Shown here: positions 1 through 11,676 of the stretch, one piece after another
Layout of the letters: every line of letters begins with the position of its first letter
Position numbering within the stretch: position 1 is the first letter of the stretch
NCBI GenBank assembly: GCA_026874595.1
Contig: CM049319.1
Coordinates: 12,861,601 to 12,925,600 of the forward strand
Source of the DNA: Sipunculus nudus
Taxonomy: Eukaryota; Annelida; Sipuncula; Golfingiida; Sipunculidae
Reading direction: 5' to 3'
Length of the DNA stretch: 64,000 bases
Notes under the pieces: model-generated
What the model saw: only the letters and a program-made list of their open reading frames with translations
Database searches by the model: none
What the model was told of the DNA's origin: nothing
Position numbers and translations under genes: made by a program

Positions 1-654
1 AAGAATCCTTTAAGTTGGAGTCTAAAATGGCAGACATGCACTTTCAACAGTCTCCTATCTGGGTTATTATGAAGCATGCAAGAGTGGCCTTCCTGTGACT
101 TTTCCCACACACAATCACTAGAAAGTGGGTGCGGTGCCATTTATCTGTATCTCTGATCTATATTTAGATGCTCTCATCAAAGGCCCTCGAATCTCAAACT
201 GACCAGTGATCAACCCATGGAGTCAGCCTAAAGCTGATTTCTTGCTCTTATTTTGTAAGATGGTGCTTGCAAGAGATGTCTTAATGCTGAGACTGAATGT
301 CAAACAAATTCTATGTAGACTTGGGTATTATGGGCTTGACAATCCGGACGATACAATACATAATGATACATTTTTTATAACAATAAAGTTACATTCACAC
401 TTCACCTTTATTCACTTATAGCAATACACTGTTGAATACTTCTTACTATCTCTGAATCTAATTTCTATTCACCCTACACCTGTATTCATTGATCTGTATC
501 AGGATTTGCACCAATGCTGTGTGAACAGGCATTAAAAGTATACATACATGTCCAATACTGTTTCCTAAATGCATACTGCATTACACAACAGGAAGAATAG
601 TTACCTTCATGCGCTTTCCCCATATCAGTAAACTGAGTGTATAATATGTAGCGA
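1..654. other. AT-rich non-coding sequence, nothing recognised
   Basis: Only short unsupported reading frames are present. I see no family motif, splice-bounded coding stretch or repeat structure in this segment. Confidence 0.5.
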
Positions 655-960
655 AACTAAAACCTTATCCAATACAGTACTGAATCACCTTTTTCCTAAT
701 ACAGTATGAACACAAAGTGTATCAAATAGAACCGTTCAGTATTGTATTGGATAAGTGAATCTAATACCTTATCCAATACAGTACTGAATCACCTTTTTTC
801 TGATCAGTATGAACACAAAGTGTATCAAATAGAACCATTCAGTATTGTATTGGATACATGAATCTAATACCTTATCCAATACAGTACTGAATCACCTTTT
901 TTTCTGATTCAATATGAACACAAAGTGTATCAAATACTGTATATTGAACTCAGTAATGGA
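655..960. repeat. Tandem repeat of ~104 bp, about 2.9 copies, each with an internal inverted repeat
   Basis: The segment beginning ACCTTATCCAATACAGTACT recurs at 662, 766 and 869, a period of 103-104 bp. Within each unit the left part TTATCCAATACAGTACTGAA is the reverse complement, with one mismatch, of a later part TTCAGTATTGTATTGGATAA. Every unit can therefore fold into a hairpin of about 20 bp. The third unit is truncated and diverges after about 940. It could be a small satellite or a tandemly duplicated MITE. Confidence 0.85.
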
Positions 961-1152
961 GAAACAGTATTTTGACATGCTTGAAGTGTCTTTATTATTA
1001 CCAATGGTTACCAGCCTATGATCATGCAGTACTGGGGCAAAAAGGGGGCCGGTGGCTCAATGTGGTATATAAAAACAAATCACTGTAACAAATCACTGTA
1101 ACTTTCCATGCATGATCATATTAATAGCGTGTGTCGTGCAGATTTTCTCTAA

Positions 1153-1683
1153 CTCCGACGTATTGCTTCCATCCGGCGTTTCCTAACCTCCAGCGTTTGT
1201 GCTAGGCTAGTCTGTGCTACTATTACATCACGCCTTGATTATTGTAATTCAATTTTGGTAGGTTTACCGTTAGAACAAATCTCACGGTTGCAAATGCTTC
1301 AAAATAATGCAGCCCGTGTTATTCTTAAAAAACGAAAAAGGGACCATGTTACGCCGTTACTTAAGGAACTCCACTGGCTGCCAGTTCAGCATCGGATACA
1401 ATACAAACTCGCAGTCCTTGTTTATAGATATTTTGATGGATCACTGCCACCATATCTTTCGTCAAAACTATGTATTTATCGGCCGGTGCGCACCCTACGC
1501 TCTTCTAACGAAAGTCTTCTAATATTGCCTAAGTGCCGTACGAAAGTCGGTGAACATTCTTTCAGTTATATTGCCCCTAAGATCTGGAATTCCCTTCCAG
1601 CTGAACTTAGAAAATCCCCCACTATCAATACTTTTAAGACAAATCTTAAAACATACCTATTTCTGCAGGCATTTTGTAATTAG
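1153..1683 (+). pseudogene. LINE ORF2 C-terminal fragment, L2/CR1-like (5'-truncated)
   Basis: The frame opens after a stop at 1150-1152 and runs 176 codons to a stop at 1681-1683. It encodes the region just after the reverse transcriptase of L2/CR1-type non-LTR retrotransposons. Family landmarks read in order: TSRLDYCNSILVGLP near the start, then LQNNAARVI, then LKELHWLPVQHRIQYKL, then WNSLPAELRKSP and a final FKTNLKTYLF. No RT catalytic motif (YADD) or endonuclease is present upstream, so this is a typical 5'-truncated 'dead on arrival' copy. There is no host start codon; an internal ATG gives a shorter frame from 1255 by chance. The family is established; assignment to L2 rather than CR1 is uncertain. 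Confidence 0.85.
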
Positions 1684-1863
1684 CAACATTTACCATACAT
1701 GTAATCTCGGGTGTGTGTGGGTGAGTAGGTGTGTGTGTGTGAGTGTGTGTGTGTGTGTGCTTATATATTTATATATTGTGTAACTGATGTGTAAAAATGC
1801 AAGCGCTGTGAGTCTGATCTTGGAGTTCAGCGCTATATAAGTACTATTCATTATTATTATTAT
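1684..1863 (+). repeat. LINE 3' UTR with GT-rich tract and (ATT)n tail
   Basis: Downstream of the LINE stop there is a GTGTGT-rich tract (about 1710-1759). It is followed by a conserved-looking segment ending AGCGCTATATAAGTACTATT and a (ATT)n microsatellite tail ending near 1865. An AGCGCTATATAA-type end with a short tandem tail is characteristic of L2/CR1-type LINE 3' ends, and it marks the right border of this insertion. Confidence 0.75.
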
Positions 1864-1865
1864 TA

Positions 1866-3039
1866 ATTGTTAACATAAACTCACTGTTGCCTGTTCATGA
1901 AATCAACATGGTAGGATTTTGAAACAATATCCATTTTCTTTAATTTTGTCTTCCATAACAATATGGGGGTGTTTCTGACAACATCAATAATTATTCCTAG
2001 GTGTCAATCCAGGCACCCAATTTTATTCATCACACATGGTAAAACAAAGGTAATAGCTGCCTCAAGCTTACTTAGTGGGACTATTTATAACTCTGTCAGG
2101 TGGTGAGGGGTAATATACTTTACCCTCACTTTGTTTACAGGTCAGCAAATTTACACAGAATTTTCTGGATCACCATTTAAAATTTATTTTCAAAGAATTA
2201 TTTCCTATTGCTGTGTCTATTTCATTATAATAGAGCTATTTAGCTTGGTATTAGCCATAGTGGTTTGAGCATCATCATGGTGGAGGTTTGAGGCCTACCA
2301 CACATCTTGTATGAAAACTGATGATTTGGAAGAGAGTCCCTGATGAATATAATTAAGGCTCTCTGCCATGTAAGGTCATACGGTAAGCATGTGTATCATG
2401 ATAATTGATGGATCTGTATAATTTTTATTATAATTTTATAGTCAAACTATTTTTTTTTGTAAATTTAAGGTGTTTATAGGGTTGCATTTGCTCTCTGAAA
2501 ACAAAACATAGCAATCTAACATGCACAGATTTTATCTTATAATCTATATATGGATTTAGATCCAGCATTATCTTCAACTGTGGAAAAATTTCCTCCCTAT
2601 TTTTTACAATCCATTTCAATCTTCAATGATTAATTATATTTGTTTTGGTTGCTAGTCATCCAAGTTGCCTAACAGTAACCAAGGATTAGAAACTCCGAAC
2701 AAGTACAATCCTTTAATGAATCATACAGAAAAAATACAACAGAACAATTCATATTATTTATTAAAATCATTAATGATTTTCATTTAATTAATTTTTTGTA
2801 ACAGTCAGATGCATGCTTGATTGTAAGCAAGCTTCTATTTAAAGATCTCTGTAAATGCTGTCATAATGAACAATAAATAATATTTTTTTTGCTGTATTTA
2901 AAAGTGATTGCCATCCTAATTTATTAATTGCACAATGCAACTGCCTACACTTGAGCTGAATCTTTATTGGGAGCTAAAACCTGAGGAGACAAAGACAATA
3001 CTTCACTGTTATACTTAATGTACAATATGAATATCACAG
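1866..3039. other. AT-rich non-coding sequence
   Basis: No protein similarity or clear repeat is visible. The segment immediately before 3040 ends in ATCACAG, which fits a splice acceptor for the following candidate exon. Confidence 0.4.
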
Positions 3040-3110
3040 GTTGCCGAGGTAAAGACAAAGACACCTGCAGCCAATGAAAAGGAAAAGGCAGGTAATAAAA
3101 AGCCCGTCAG
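3040..3110 (+). CDS. Candidate short internal exon, Lys/Ala/Glu-rich peptide
   Basis: The interval is preceded by TATCACAG and followed by GTAAATCC, which fit an acceptor and a donor. It is open in one frame across its 71 nt and reads VAEVKTKTPAANEKEKAG followed by NKKPV, strongly biased to Lys, Ala, Glu and Thr. An alternative donor lies at 3091 (GCAG|GTAATA). The polypyrimidine tract is weak. It does not identify a family; Lys/Ala-rich linkers occur in many proteins. It is isolated, with no partner exon recognised nearby, and may be chance. Confidence 0.3.
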
Positions 3111-3384
3111 GTAAATCCTGATAATTCTTTGTCGGTATTATGAGTGTCTGCAAGTAACAGGCTTTAAATTATACTGTTTCTGACTGGCTTCCAGACTGGA
3201 TGTGAATCAGTCTAACTGTAATCATCATCAAATACATGTTTCACCTATGAGGCACTGATCCCCAAAACCCCCCTTCCCCAAAACCTAACTGCACTCAGAA
3301 CATATAAATTTGCCTAATGTGGAGCTTGGTCTTCAAATATCCTGAAATTTATTTTGTTTAAAAAAAAAGAGACAGCAGGAAGCC

Positions 3385-3789
3385 TAGCTCAGCTGAGCAA
3401 AGGGAGCTAGCTACCTGGACTGGAGCAATTACATAATAGCTGACTAGGTAAAGGCTCTGGCACACTTTGCATGCCACTGTACTGGGCATAGGAAATATAC
3501 TGAGGACCATATATACCAAATTTTAACAAAACAACACTGGTGGTATTCATAGTATGCAGTCTTGAAGTGTAAAAATAGTTTCTCAAAGGAACCAAGTAGC
3601 AGTGATCTACTTATAGGTCTGGTAGGAGAACTTATGAACATAAAGTTTCAAATTCTATGTCAAACTTTGGATTTGTAGGTTTTACATTTTCAAAAATTGC
3701 CCTGTTAACGGATGGCCAGACAGACAGGTCTATCAGGATGACAGACAAAGCTGAGCTGAGGATAGCTGAGGACAAAGTCAGCTGAGCTA
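3385..3789. mobile_element. Non-autonomous DNA element of ~405 bp with TIRs TAGCTCAGCTGA
   Basis: TAGCTCAGCTGA at 3385-3396 is the exact reverse complement of TCAGCTGAGCTA at 3778-3789. The right end also holds GTTAACGGATGGCCAGACAG followed by several CTGAG/GCTGAG motifs. The same right-end arrangement (GTTAACGGACAGACGG, then TCAGCTGAGCTA) closes the tandem array at 20041-20130, so both belong to one dispersed family. No coding capacity. It could be a MITE or the non-autonomous end type of a Helitron/Helentron. Confidence 0.65.
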
Positions 3790-4785
3790 AAAAAAAGGGG
3801 CAAATTCAGTCAGATTGTTTAGCCTGGGTATGTCCTCTTGAGTGCCTGTCTTGTTTTGACTTCATGTGTTAACAAGAAAAGACCAAACTCATGCAAACTC
3901 ATGCACACATGGCCACCCTGCATGTGTTGTACCATGGCCCTATTTGTACTCAAGATATGTTAACACTAGTTATTAAATCAATTTGGTACCAATTAATGGC
4001 AACCATAGTCAAAACTTATGTATACAAACAAAAGACAGTTTCATATATGAACATAATCATGAAAAAGTGTGGATAGACATAGGGAAACTTCATTCCTTAA
4101 ACCAAGAAATGTGACAAACTGATACTCATTTAGTTTTTTAAATACTCACTCTTCCCTCAAAGCTTAAAATGTTCATTTGGTTATAAGATGATTTTAAAAA
4201 TAATGGCTGTTCTTGAGGTCCTGGACTTAATATATAGAATGTTTGTACATGTGACCTGAATGGCCATGAATGTTGGTTAAGTAGCCACACAGGGTCAAGG
4301 CCACAGACTGCTATATATTATTGCGTGAACTGTATGTTCTACATTGGCCTGATCTAAAGGTTAACAACCAATCTGAACTGGCATTAATATAGCAAAGCAT
4401 AAAATGACCATTACTCTTACAAAGTTTACGTTTCAAAAGCAGTTTGGACTTTGTAACATTTCATAGTTAGAAGAATGGGCCATGTAAATTTGTACCTGTG
4501 TGTACTTATGTACCTCAATCCTGGGGAAATATTTCAATGTTTACAGTTTAACTCTTTAGGCTTTAATTATCAGATTAATTTTAGAATTCTGAATTATTCG
4601 GACACTTTTTTTGTTAACATAACAGATGATATCTTCTTTGTTTCCATTGTAGCTTAACAAATTTTTCAACAGTAACATTTGAGAGGATTTGGTGTACAGT
4701 TCAGTGGAAATATTTAGAATTGAAAATAAATATGCCACACATTTATCCTCATAAAATTAAACCAGATGAAGTTCCAAGAGTCACT
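3790..4785. other. AT-rich non-coding sequence
   Basis: Nothing recognised. Short reading frames here lack family motifs. Confidence 0.4.
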
Positions 4786-5225
4786 CTAAAGTGTACACTC
4801 TGAACACAGCACGTGACCTCCCGGCCCAGTGACCTTCCACTCACATGCTGTGTGAAATAGCAGGATTCTTGAGGTTTGGCAACACCCAGTCAGTTTGCGC
4901 TGGATAAAGTATAATCTGATTGGCTCTGCATTTAAAACTGACGATTGCATTGTGTGATTCCACTTGGGTGAAAAAGTCTGTGCTGCCAAGCACTTTCCAC
5001 AGCAGTGTAAAGTGACCGGTACCTCGAAGAACATCCATTTCTGCTGGTGATACCTGCAATGTGTTTGGTTAAATATAACGCAGGGGGAATTCCACAGAGA
5101 CAGCCCACCTTATGGCCAAACCTGACCGGCAACCTCGGTTTAATGCAGCGGTTAGTGTAGGAAATAGTAGAGAGTAGCATAGCCACTGCTTATGGAGCGT
5201 ATCTAAAGTGGTGCAGAGTGGCCCT
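4786..5225. repeat. Dispersed repeat, copy 1 of 2 in window
   Basis: From about 4796 (CTGAACACAGCACGTGACC) to about 5200 this matches 7153-7715 in the same orientation. Shared landmarks in order: TGAACACAGCA, GACCTTCCACTCACA, AGGATTCTT then AGGTTTGGCAA, GTGCTGCCAAGCACTTTCCAC, and GGAATTCCACAGAGACAGC. This copy lacks about 170 bp present in the other. Not coding; the family is unnamed here. Confidence 0.75.
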
Positions 5226-6129
5226 CTGAGCAGTAGAAGTTAACCTTTCTTTCTGTTAACATCAGGCTTTTTCATAACTCAATACCCCCTGTGACCAGGG
5301 CCGAAAAATAGGGATGCAACAACTCACCAGTGCAAAAATACTAACCCATACAAGGGGTGGTTTTCTTCTGTAAGAAATGTATTTCTTCCCAGACATTGGG
5401 TTTTCTCCTATTTCTTCCGGAAATAATGGATGAAAGTGGACTTTAGTGGACAGTTAGAGTGATACACAAAAATCAAAACAGGTATTTGAAGTATTATTAT
5501 TTCTTATGAATAAAATTAAACAATATATCTTTTTATAAGTATAGAGGAACAATGCTCTGATTAATCTAAATATAATTCTGTTAGTTTTATTCTAATAGTA
5601 TTGCCAAAATTGCAGCTGATGGATGTGTATTTCAACTATTTAAGTATGCAGTGTTAGATAGACAGTATGTGTTGACATTTTAATTAACAACAGATTCTTG
5701 TTTAAATGTCTACCTGTATTCATATGAGGTTTAGAGGAAGTTTTCTGTATTTATAACTAGTTCTTACTAATTTGTGTCACTCTGCAAATGATACTTTTGT
5801 ATGATAGAGAATTACAGTTTGATATACTAAATTTTCTCATATTACATCTTCACAGTCATGTGCATAGCTGCCAAGGTGCATGCATTGCTGCATACTAACT
5901 CACTAACTTAGGTAGAATCTAAATACTATGCGAACTGCACTTCCTACAAAATATTTCACAATTAATAGCTTGCTTGTGTATGACCCAACAATATCCTGTG
6001 TGATACTAGCCTATGATTGATCAGTGATCACCAGTTGAACTTATAATTATAGCTCATTTTAATTTATGCATCTCTCCAAGTTACAAGTTCTGTGGTTAAT
6101 TACAGTGGAGTACAATCAGAAGTCTACAT
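5226..6129. other. AT-rich non-coding sequence
   Basis: No gene or repeat structure recognised. Confidence 0.4.
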
Positions 6130-6374
6130 CTAAGTTATCATGAAACATGTAATAACAAAACACCAAATTTGCAGCTCTGTAAACACCAAATCTACAAAGG
6201 GCATATTGTCTAACTTTGCCCATACGAAGTCAAAAGTTGTATAGTTAACCTTAATTGCCCTGAACCCTGAATCAACCAATGGAAAGCAATGGCCAACATT
6301 TAATAAGTATTTCAAATTCATCAAAGCACTATAACTCATACTGCATGAGTATAACACACATAATAATCTGACAT

Positions 6375-6931
6375 ACAAGGTCAAACCCATCAGTCAAAAC
6401 AGGTGTGATGGCATCTGATTGGCTAAGTGTTTGGATATAAATCCTGTAACCTGTCATCCTATAGGGCTGGAGACCAATCATATACTTGTGAATTTGAGGT
6501 ATCGTGAACAAACAAAATAAAAATCATCAAATATGCTCTTGCAGCCATAATGGATTTCCAGCAGAACTGTAATTTAAAAGGACTGGAGCCCAATCATCCC
6601 TCTGAATTTGAGAAAGATCAAGCATATATTCTCTTTGAGATATTACACATGAAATAAAATCACTGATTGTGCTGTGGTGGACTTACTAGAACTTGGACAG
6701 GTTTGTTATTTGATAGGTCTGGAGCCCATGCTAACAGCAACAGAAGGACACTACACCAAAAGGATGCAGTAGGCGCCACCAATCTTTGTCAAGAACAAGT
6801 TCAAATGTGACCAAATAATTAGGCCAGGTTTCAGAAAGATCGGTGCAAGAGTAATCTGTAGAGTAATGCTGCCGTGGTAGAATCCACCTGAAAACATAGC
6901 ATCTACAATACTTGGTTTTGGTGGATACAAT
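6375..6931 (+). mobile_element. Degenerate non-autonomous element with internal tandem units and a GGATACAAT end
   Basis: A block containing GGGCTGGAGACCAATCAT recurs in diverged form near 6465, 6579 and 6717, spacing about 115-138 bp. The right end at 6891-6931 aligns along its whole 41 bp with 31776-31816: both start AAAACATAG and end TTTTGG(T/C)GGATACAAT. A GGCGCCACC module lies at 6772. It is therefore an old relative of the element at 30370-31813. The left boundary is uncertain. Confidence 0.55.
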
Positions 6932-7140
6932 CACTACTTGCAAGACAAATGAATCCTGAAAACCTCATGTCAAAATGCCATGTTATTCTGAAGATATGAC
7001 CGTTGTGAAAATTTAAGTCACAGATGGCCCAGTGTTATTGGAATTTTTCTGATCTGAAGCTGCCTACCACACCCAAGCCTTCCTTCCAGACAGCCAGTTT
7101 TCATCCAACAAATCTATGTTAAAAATAAAGCCATTGACCT

Positions 7141-7725
7141 TTATTTCATTACACACTGAACACAGCATGTGACCACCCGGGGACCTTCCACTCACACACT
7201 GTGAGAAATGGAAGGATTCTTCAGGTTTGGCAAGCTGCCAAACACCCGGTCAGTTTGTGCTGGGAAAGGTAAAATCTGATTGGCTCAGCCTGTAATCAAA
7301 GATGATGGCGCCGTAAAGATCTGGTAAAAGAAATTTGATTGGCTCATCATGTAAACAAACTTGTGCTCGTGTAGTACTGCAGGAGAGGAAATATGCAAAC
7401 AGTGTTCGATAACTGACCTCAGGCCACACCAGCAAATTAGTATAGAGACTGTCTTGAAAGATTGCATCATGTGTATTCCAACGGGCTGGAAAAAATCTGT
7501 GCTACCAAGCACTTTCCACTGCAGGGCAAATCTACTGGCACCTCAAAGAACATCTGATTGTGCTGGTTATATCTGCAATGTGATTGGTTAAATATTATGC
7601 AAGGGAATTCCACAGAGACAGCACCGCCTGGTAGCCAAACATGACGGGCAAACAGTTTCTTGCCCCAGTTAGTGGAGCAAATAGCTGAGTATAATGTAAC
7701 CGCTGCTTAAGCCTGTGTCAGACAG
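7141..7725. repeat. Dispersed repeat, copy 2 of 2, with ~170-bp extra internal segment
   Basis: Homologous to 4786-5225 at both ends (TGAACACAGCATGTGACC at the left, GGAATTCCACAGAGACAGC at the right). About 170 bp around 7290-7460, containing ATGATGGCGCCG and GATTGGCTCATCATG, are absent from the other copy. Duplicated GATTGGCTCA motifs (7277 and 7337) flank part of the extra segment and may reflect a small internal duplication. Confidence 0.7.
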
Positions 7726-9060
7726 AATAACAAACCAAAAACTTTATTTTATGAACAAGGCCTCCAGGCTTAATGCAAACCTGTGCAAATTTTGGGAGCA
7801 TGAAGGGAGGTTTATTTTTAAAATTTAATACTGATCCTCTTATGTCCTGCATATCTACCTTAGTCATTATGATTTCAGCAAAATGGACATTTCAGACCTG
7901 CAAGTTTTGGACTAGGACACTTTAAAACTAGGATGTATCAGACAGGATATTTTGGATATGTTTTTTTGCCAGGGTGGATTATTTGGACAGATGGACCATT
8001 TGGCAGCATGGTTTCCAAGAAGAACATTTTTCAATGTTTTTTAGCTTCTTCCCTATAAAATCTAAGAAAATGCAGTTAGCCAAGAAATAAGCAAAATCCG
8101 ACAGAATTTTTCTATGACAAATTATTTTGCAAAAAATTTGGTGATGCTAGCTCCTGCCCTTTTTGAGATAGCTATGACGCATGTCGGACAAGGAAAGTTA
8201 GACGACGCCAACCCATTGCATAAGCTCACAGATTTGCTAAAAATGCAAACCCAGGTTTTTGCAAACAGTTGAAAGATATAATTCCAATAGTTCTTATCTG
8301 GGCATTCTGCGTCTAGACAATGTGTACAGACGTCTAGACGCTGTGTCTAGATGTCTAGACACCTTTTCTAGACACCAGACAAGGCCAGGTCAGTTGCCAT
8401 GGTGATGTCTGGCATGTTGTCAAATCTGTTTTCAAATACAGAAAGTCTTTTTCAATAGGCTACACTGCTTTTTTAAAGCTGCATTTTCCCAATCTATTCT
8501 TAAAAAAACCTGGTAGAACCCTACCATAGAACAATTCTCGTAAAGTTCAAACCAATCAGCTTACCAGTTCCATCATAAAACAGTGTATAAGCTAGAAGAG
8601 TCTAAAGTTACATTTTCGCTTGTAAAAAAAGATCAATGTAGGTGGCGCCACCAATACCTCAATTTCAGATATGACTTTTATGACAAACATTGGCAAAAAA
8701 ATTGGTGGTGACGGATCCAGCCGTTTCAGAGATTTTAATTTTAGTGTGCTTTTTTGGATAGATGACTAAGTTCAACCTCCTGTAACTCCGCCAAAAATCA
8801 CTGAACTGGAACCATTGGAACAAACTTGAGAGAGATTGTTCTAGTGAACATTTCTTTTAAATAGTGGATAATTTGGCTGGACAGTTTCAGAGAAGAAGAT
8901 TTTTAAAGGTTTTAGCTTTTTCTCTATAAAATCTAAATAAATGCAGATACCTAATAATAAGCTCTAGGGCACCAAGTTTTACATGCGATCAATTCTTACA
9001 TGTAGTTTGGAGCTGCTAGCTGAAGGCCAGCCCTGGACTGGCGACACCAGCGCATAAACT
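7726..9060. repeat. Pair of diverged dispersed-repeat copies
   Basis: The segments 7960-8220 and 8860-9060 are diverged copies of one repeat. Each contains GG.CAG.TT, then GAAGAA.ATTTTT, then TTTTAGCTT, then TATAAAATCTAA, then ATGCAG, then AATAAGC. Between them lies a cluster of TCTAGAC motifs (8309-8382) and a GGTGGCGCCACC palindrome at 8641-8652. No coding potential recognised. Confidence 0.5.
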
Positions 9061-10251
9061 TCCAGGTTCGCTAGAAAAAATCCTCATTATGGGCCTTCCT
9101 TTTAAAATTTATTACTTGTACTGGTACAAATTTTATTGTTTTATATGACTCCTTAAGAAATAAATATTCACAGCATCTGTTTCGCGCCCCATTGTGTCCC
9201 TTATTTTTATTTTAGAAGCCCTTTTCAGTTGGCTCTGAACACAACCTAAACCATGCTCTCATTATTCTTGAGTAGCCAGAGAATAAAGAGCCATCACATT
9301 CTGTGGAAGCTGTTAATCTCTAACAAATGTCACATGCCATAACTTACAAGGTCAGTTACACTGGAAGATTTCTGTGTTGTATAAACAAGGCAAATCAGCT
9401 TTAAGCAAAGAGAACAGTTTTACCAAATTATGAAGCAAGGGTACTAGGTGTTGTTTTGTTTAATGCCTCAAACCCAATAATCTGCTCAAATAATTCAACC
9501 ATTTTGGTACACAATGAATGGTTAACGTAACAGCCAAATGACGTGGCCTGTCTGCAGTTGTCTCAAAGGCCTTGCTGACAGATTCATGTTGACAATTGCA
9601 GCATTCCTCACTGTAATTTCCCACGAAATCTTATTTTATGACACAGATGGCGTATTTGTGCATGTTTCCATATTTTACACTTGGATATTTTTTTTGTATC
9701 ACAACGATTTCCCAATAATTTTTTTAATTGCACCCCGAAGTGCATGACAGTAGATAATGTTTCAATGGACCTCAGTGTTAATAATTACTGTGGCTACAAC
9801 CAGTACAAACTTTTTATCTTTTTATTCACATGTATTGTAAAATAAAATCATATCCTAGTATGACAATGTTTTTACATTTGACACTTAAAGCTGCTTTTGA
9901 AATATATTTTCATGATACTCTTGCCACAGATTCTGTTGAGAAATTCTGCTGACATCTGATCGTAATATCATATGACAATAAAAAGAATGACTTTAAAATG
10001 TTGACACTGTTGATTTTTCTGCTGACCAAGGGAGGCCCACAGTACCCAAATTTTACTGGACCTTCCTCAAAACTGCTGGAAAATTCTGGTTGGCCGGCAC
10101 CAAATTCGAGCCCTGATATAATACTATATTAATGACTCAGAAGAATATTGCAAAATTATGTCTGAAAATAGGGCAGTATTCCGGAGTATTCTGGTGTTTA
10201 GGAAGACTGTAAACAAACAATATCTAGTATCATACAAGTTCAATATAATTT
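9061..10251. other. Non-coding, nothing recognised
   Basis: No repeat or gene signal that I can support. Reading frames in this stretch are short and lack motifs. Confidence 0.4.
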
Positions 10252-11676
10252 CTTTAAGGGACATAATCAGAAGCAATTTCAGGTGTCCTCCCACTGAGAC
10301 GAAGTCTGTGAGATGAAACCGAAAATCGATGATGTGTTGAGAAGAGAGGGCCTTCAGATGAATGGCTGTATATAGGGAAACCCCCAGCCAAGTGGTTTCC
10401 TGATACTGGCAGTTTAGCACCTTGTTATGGCTCTGTGTGTTGGTAAACACAGTCCATGTGTGTTTGCTTACCAAAACAATTCCGCGTGACCAGAGGTCCG
10501 ATTGTGAGCAGCAACACATGATGTTTCAGCCAGCAGGAACATTTATGTAATTTTTTGGGGCCAAGTCAGTCAGGGAATCACCAGATTGACAAGTGTTGTA
10601 GCTTGGCGATGCATGCGCTGTGTTTATGTATACACCTGTGATCGCGCCCGGATCCACTGTTTTTTAACCGGTCGGACTAAACTCCCAAAACACCGGTGTT
10701 TTGGGTACCTGAGACGAAACACCACGAAACACCTATTTCTCCTCAATGTTAAAGTTTAATTTTGAGTCACTTTGATGAATCATTAAATGTTAATAATATC
10801 TGCCGAATTTCAGGGCCTGAATGGGTGAACTTTTGATGAACTAGCGGGTTTCGTTCCGTGGTCTTGCCTTGTTGATTCGTTGACAGTGGTAGCCATTTGT
10901 TATGTAACAGAGTTCATGCTACCACCTAGTGGAGGATTTTGTAACCAAAATCATAGTGGCTGTGCAATTTTATTGCCCTTTCTCCCATAATTCCCATAAT
11001 ACCCATAAGAATGGTATTTCTTGGATGAAATAACAAAACGGCAGCAGATTTTAGAATTAAAAATCTGAAATATAGTATTGATTTTTTCAATATTCGTGAT
11101 ATTTATTATCTTAACTAATTTGAAATAAAGAAATGCGACCCAGATGCATAGTTTTCCCTATTGATTATTTTCAATATTCGTCATATTTGTTATCTTAACT
11201 AATTTGAAATAGGGCCTAATGAAATGAGACCCAAATGCTTAGTTTTCCCACCACGTTACCCGGTAAAAAGTTTGATATGTTTAGCAACCGCCTGGGGCAG
11301 CATATGCGAGCCATGAATGGCTGCCTTGATCGTCAGTGAACACATCACGGGACGAAACCCTCCTTTATCACAAGTTTTCCTCGGGATTTTCAGTCCAAAC
11401 ATCATATATTTAATCAACATTTAATGATTCATCAAAGTGACTCAAAATTAAACTTTAACATTGAGGATAAATAGGTGTTTCGTGGTGTTTCGTCTCAGGT
11501 ACCCAAAACACCGGTGTTTTGGATGTTAGTCCGACCCATTTTTAACACCTGTTTACCTGAGTAAGCAAACAGCTTCAGGGCATTAGTTTGGCAGGTACCA
11601 ATTCATTTTAAAGTGGAGAAACTATTTATTATGTTAATTTAACATGCTTTAATTTTATTGGGGACTGGGCATTTTT
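10252..11676. mobile_element. Short-TIR non-autonomous element, interrupted by a second element at 10670-11536
   Basis: The left end TTTAAGGGACATAATCAGAAGC and segments on both sides of the internal insertion (GGGGCCA, GATCGCGCCCGG, then GTTAATTTAACATGCTTTA) match the uninterrupted copy at 45611-45999 in the same order. Without the 867-bp insert this copy would be about 560 bp. It is longer than the 45.6-kb copy mainly in the left half. The right end near 11676 is diverged. Confidence 0.7.
10670..11536. mobile_element. 867-bp TIR DNA transposon (non-autonomous), ~125-bp inverted repeats, 8-bp target duplication
   Basis: The left arm 10670-10797 and right arm 11410-11536 are near-perfect reverse complements starting GGTCGGACTAA. 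Each arm contains the palindrome CCAAAACACCGGTGTTTTGG (10685-10704 and 11503-11522) and the segment GACGAAACACCACGAAACACC. TTTTTAAC flanks both sides and occurs once at the empty paralogous site at 45871-45878, so it is an 8-bp target duplication. That size fits hAT-, P- or MULE-type transposases; long TIRs favour MULE-like or fold-back. The interior holds two ~90-bp copies of a segment containing TTATCTTAACTAATTTGAAAT (11111-11131 and 11191-11211). No transposase. Confidence 0.85.

Noticed and set aside
4786-5186. Overlapping minus-strand frames as a small gene
   Set aside because: The segment is a dispersed repeat present again at 7.15-7.7 kb, and the frames are not conserved between copies.
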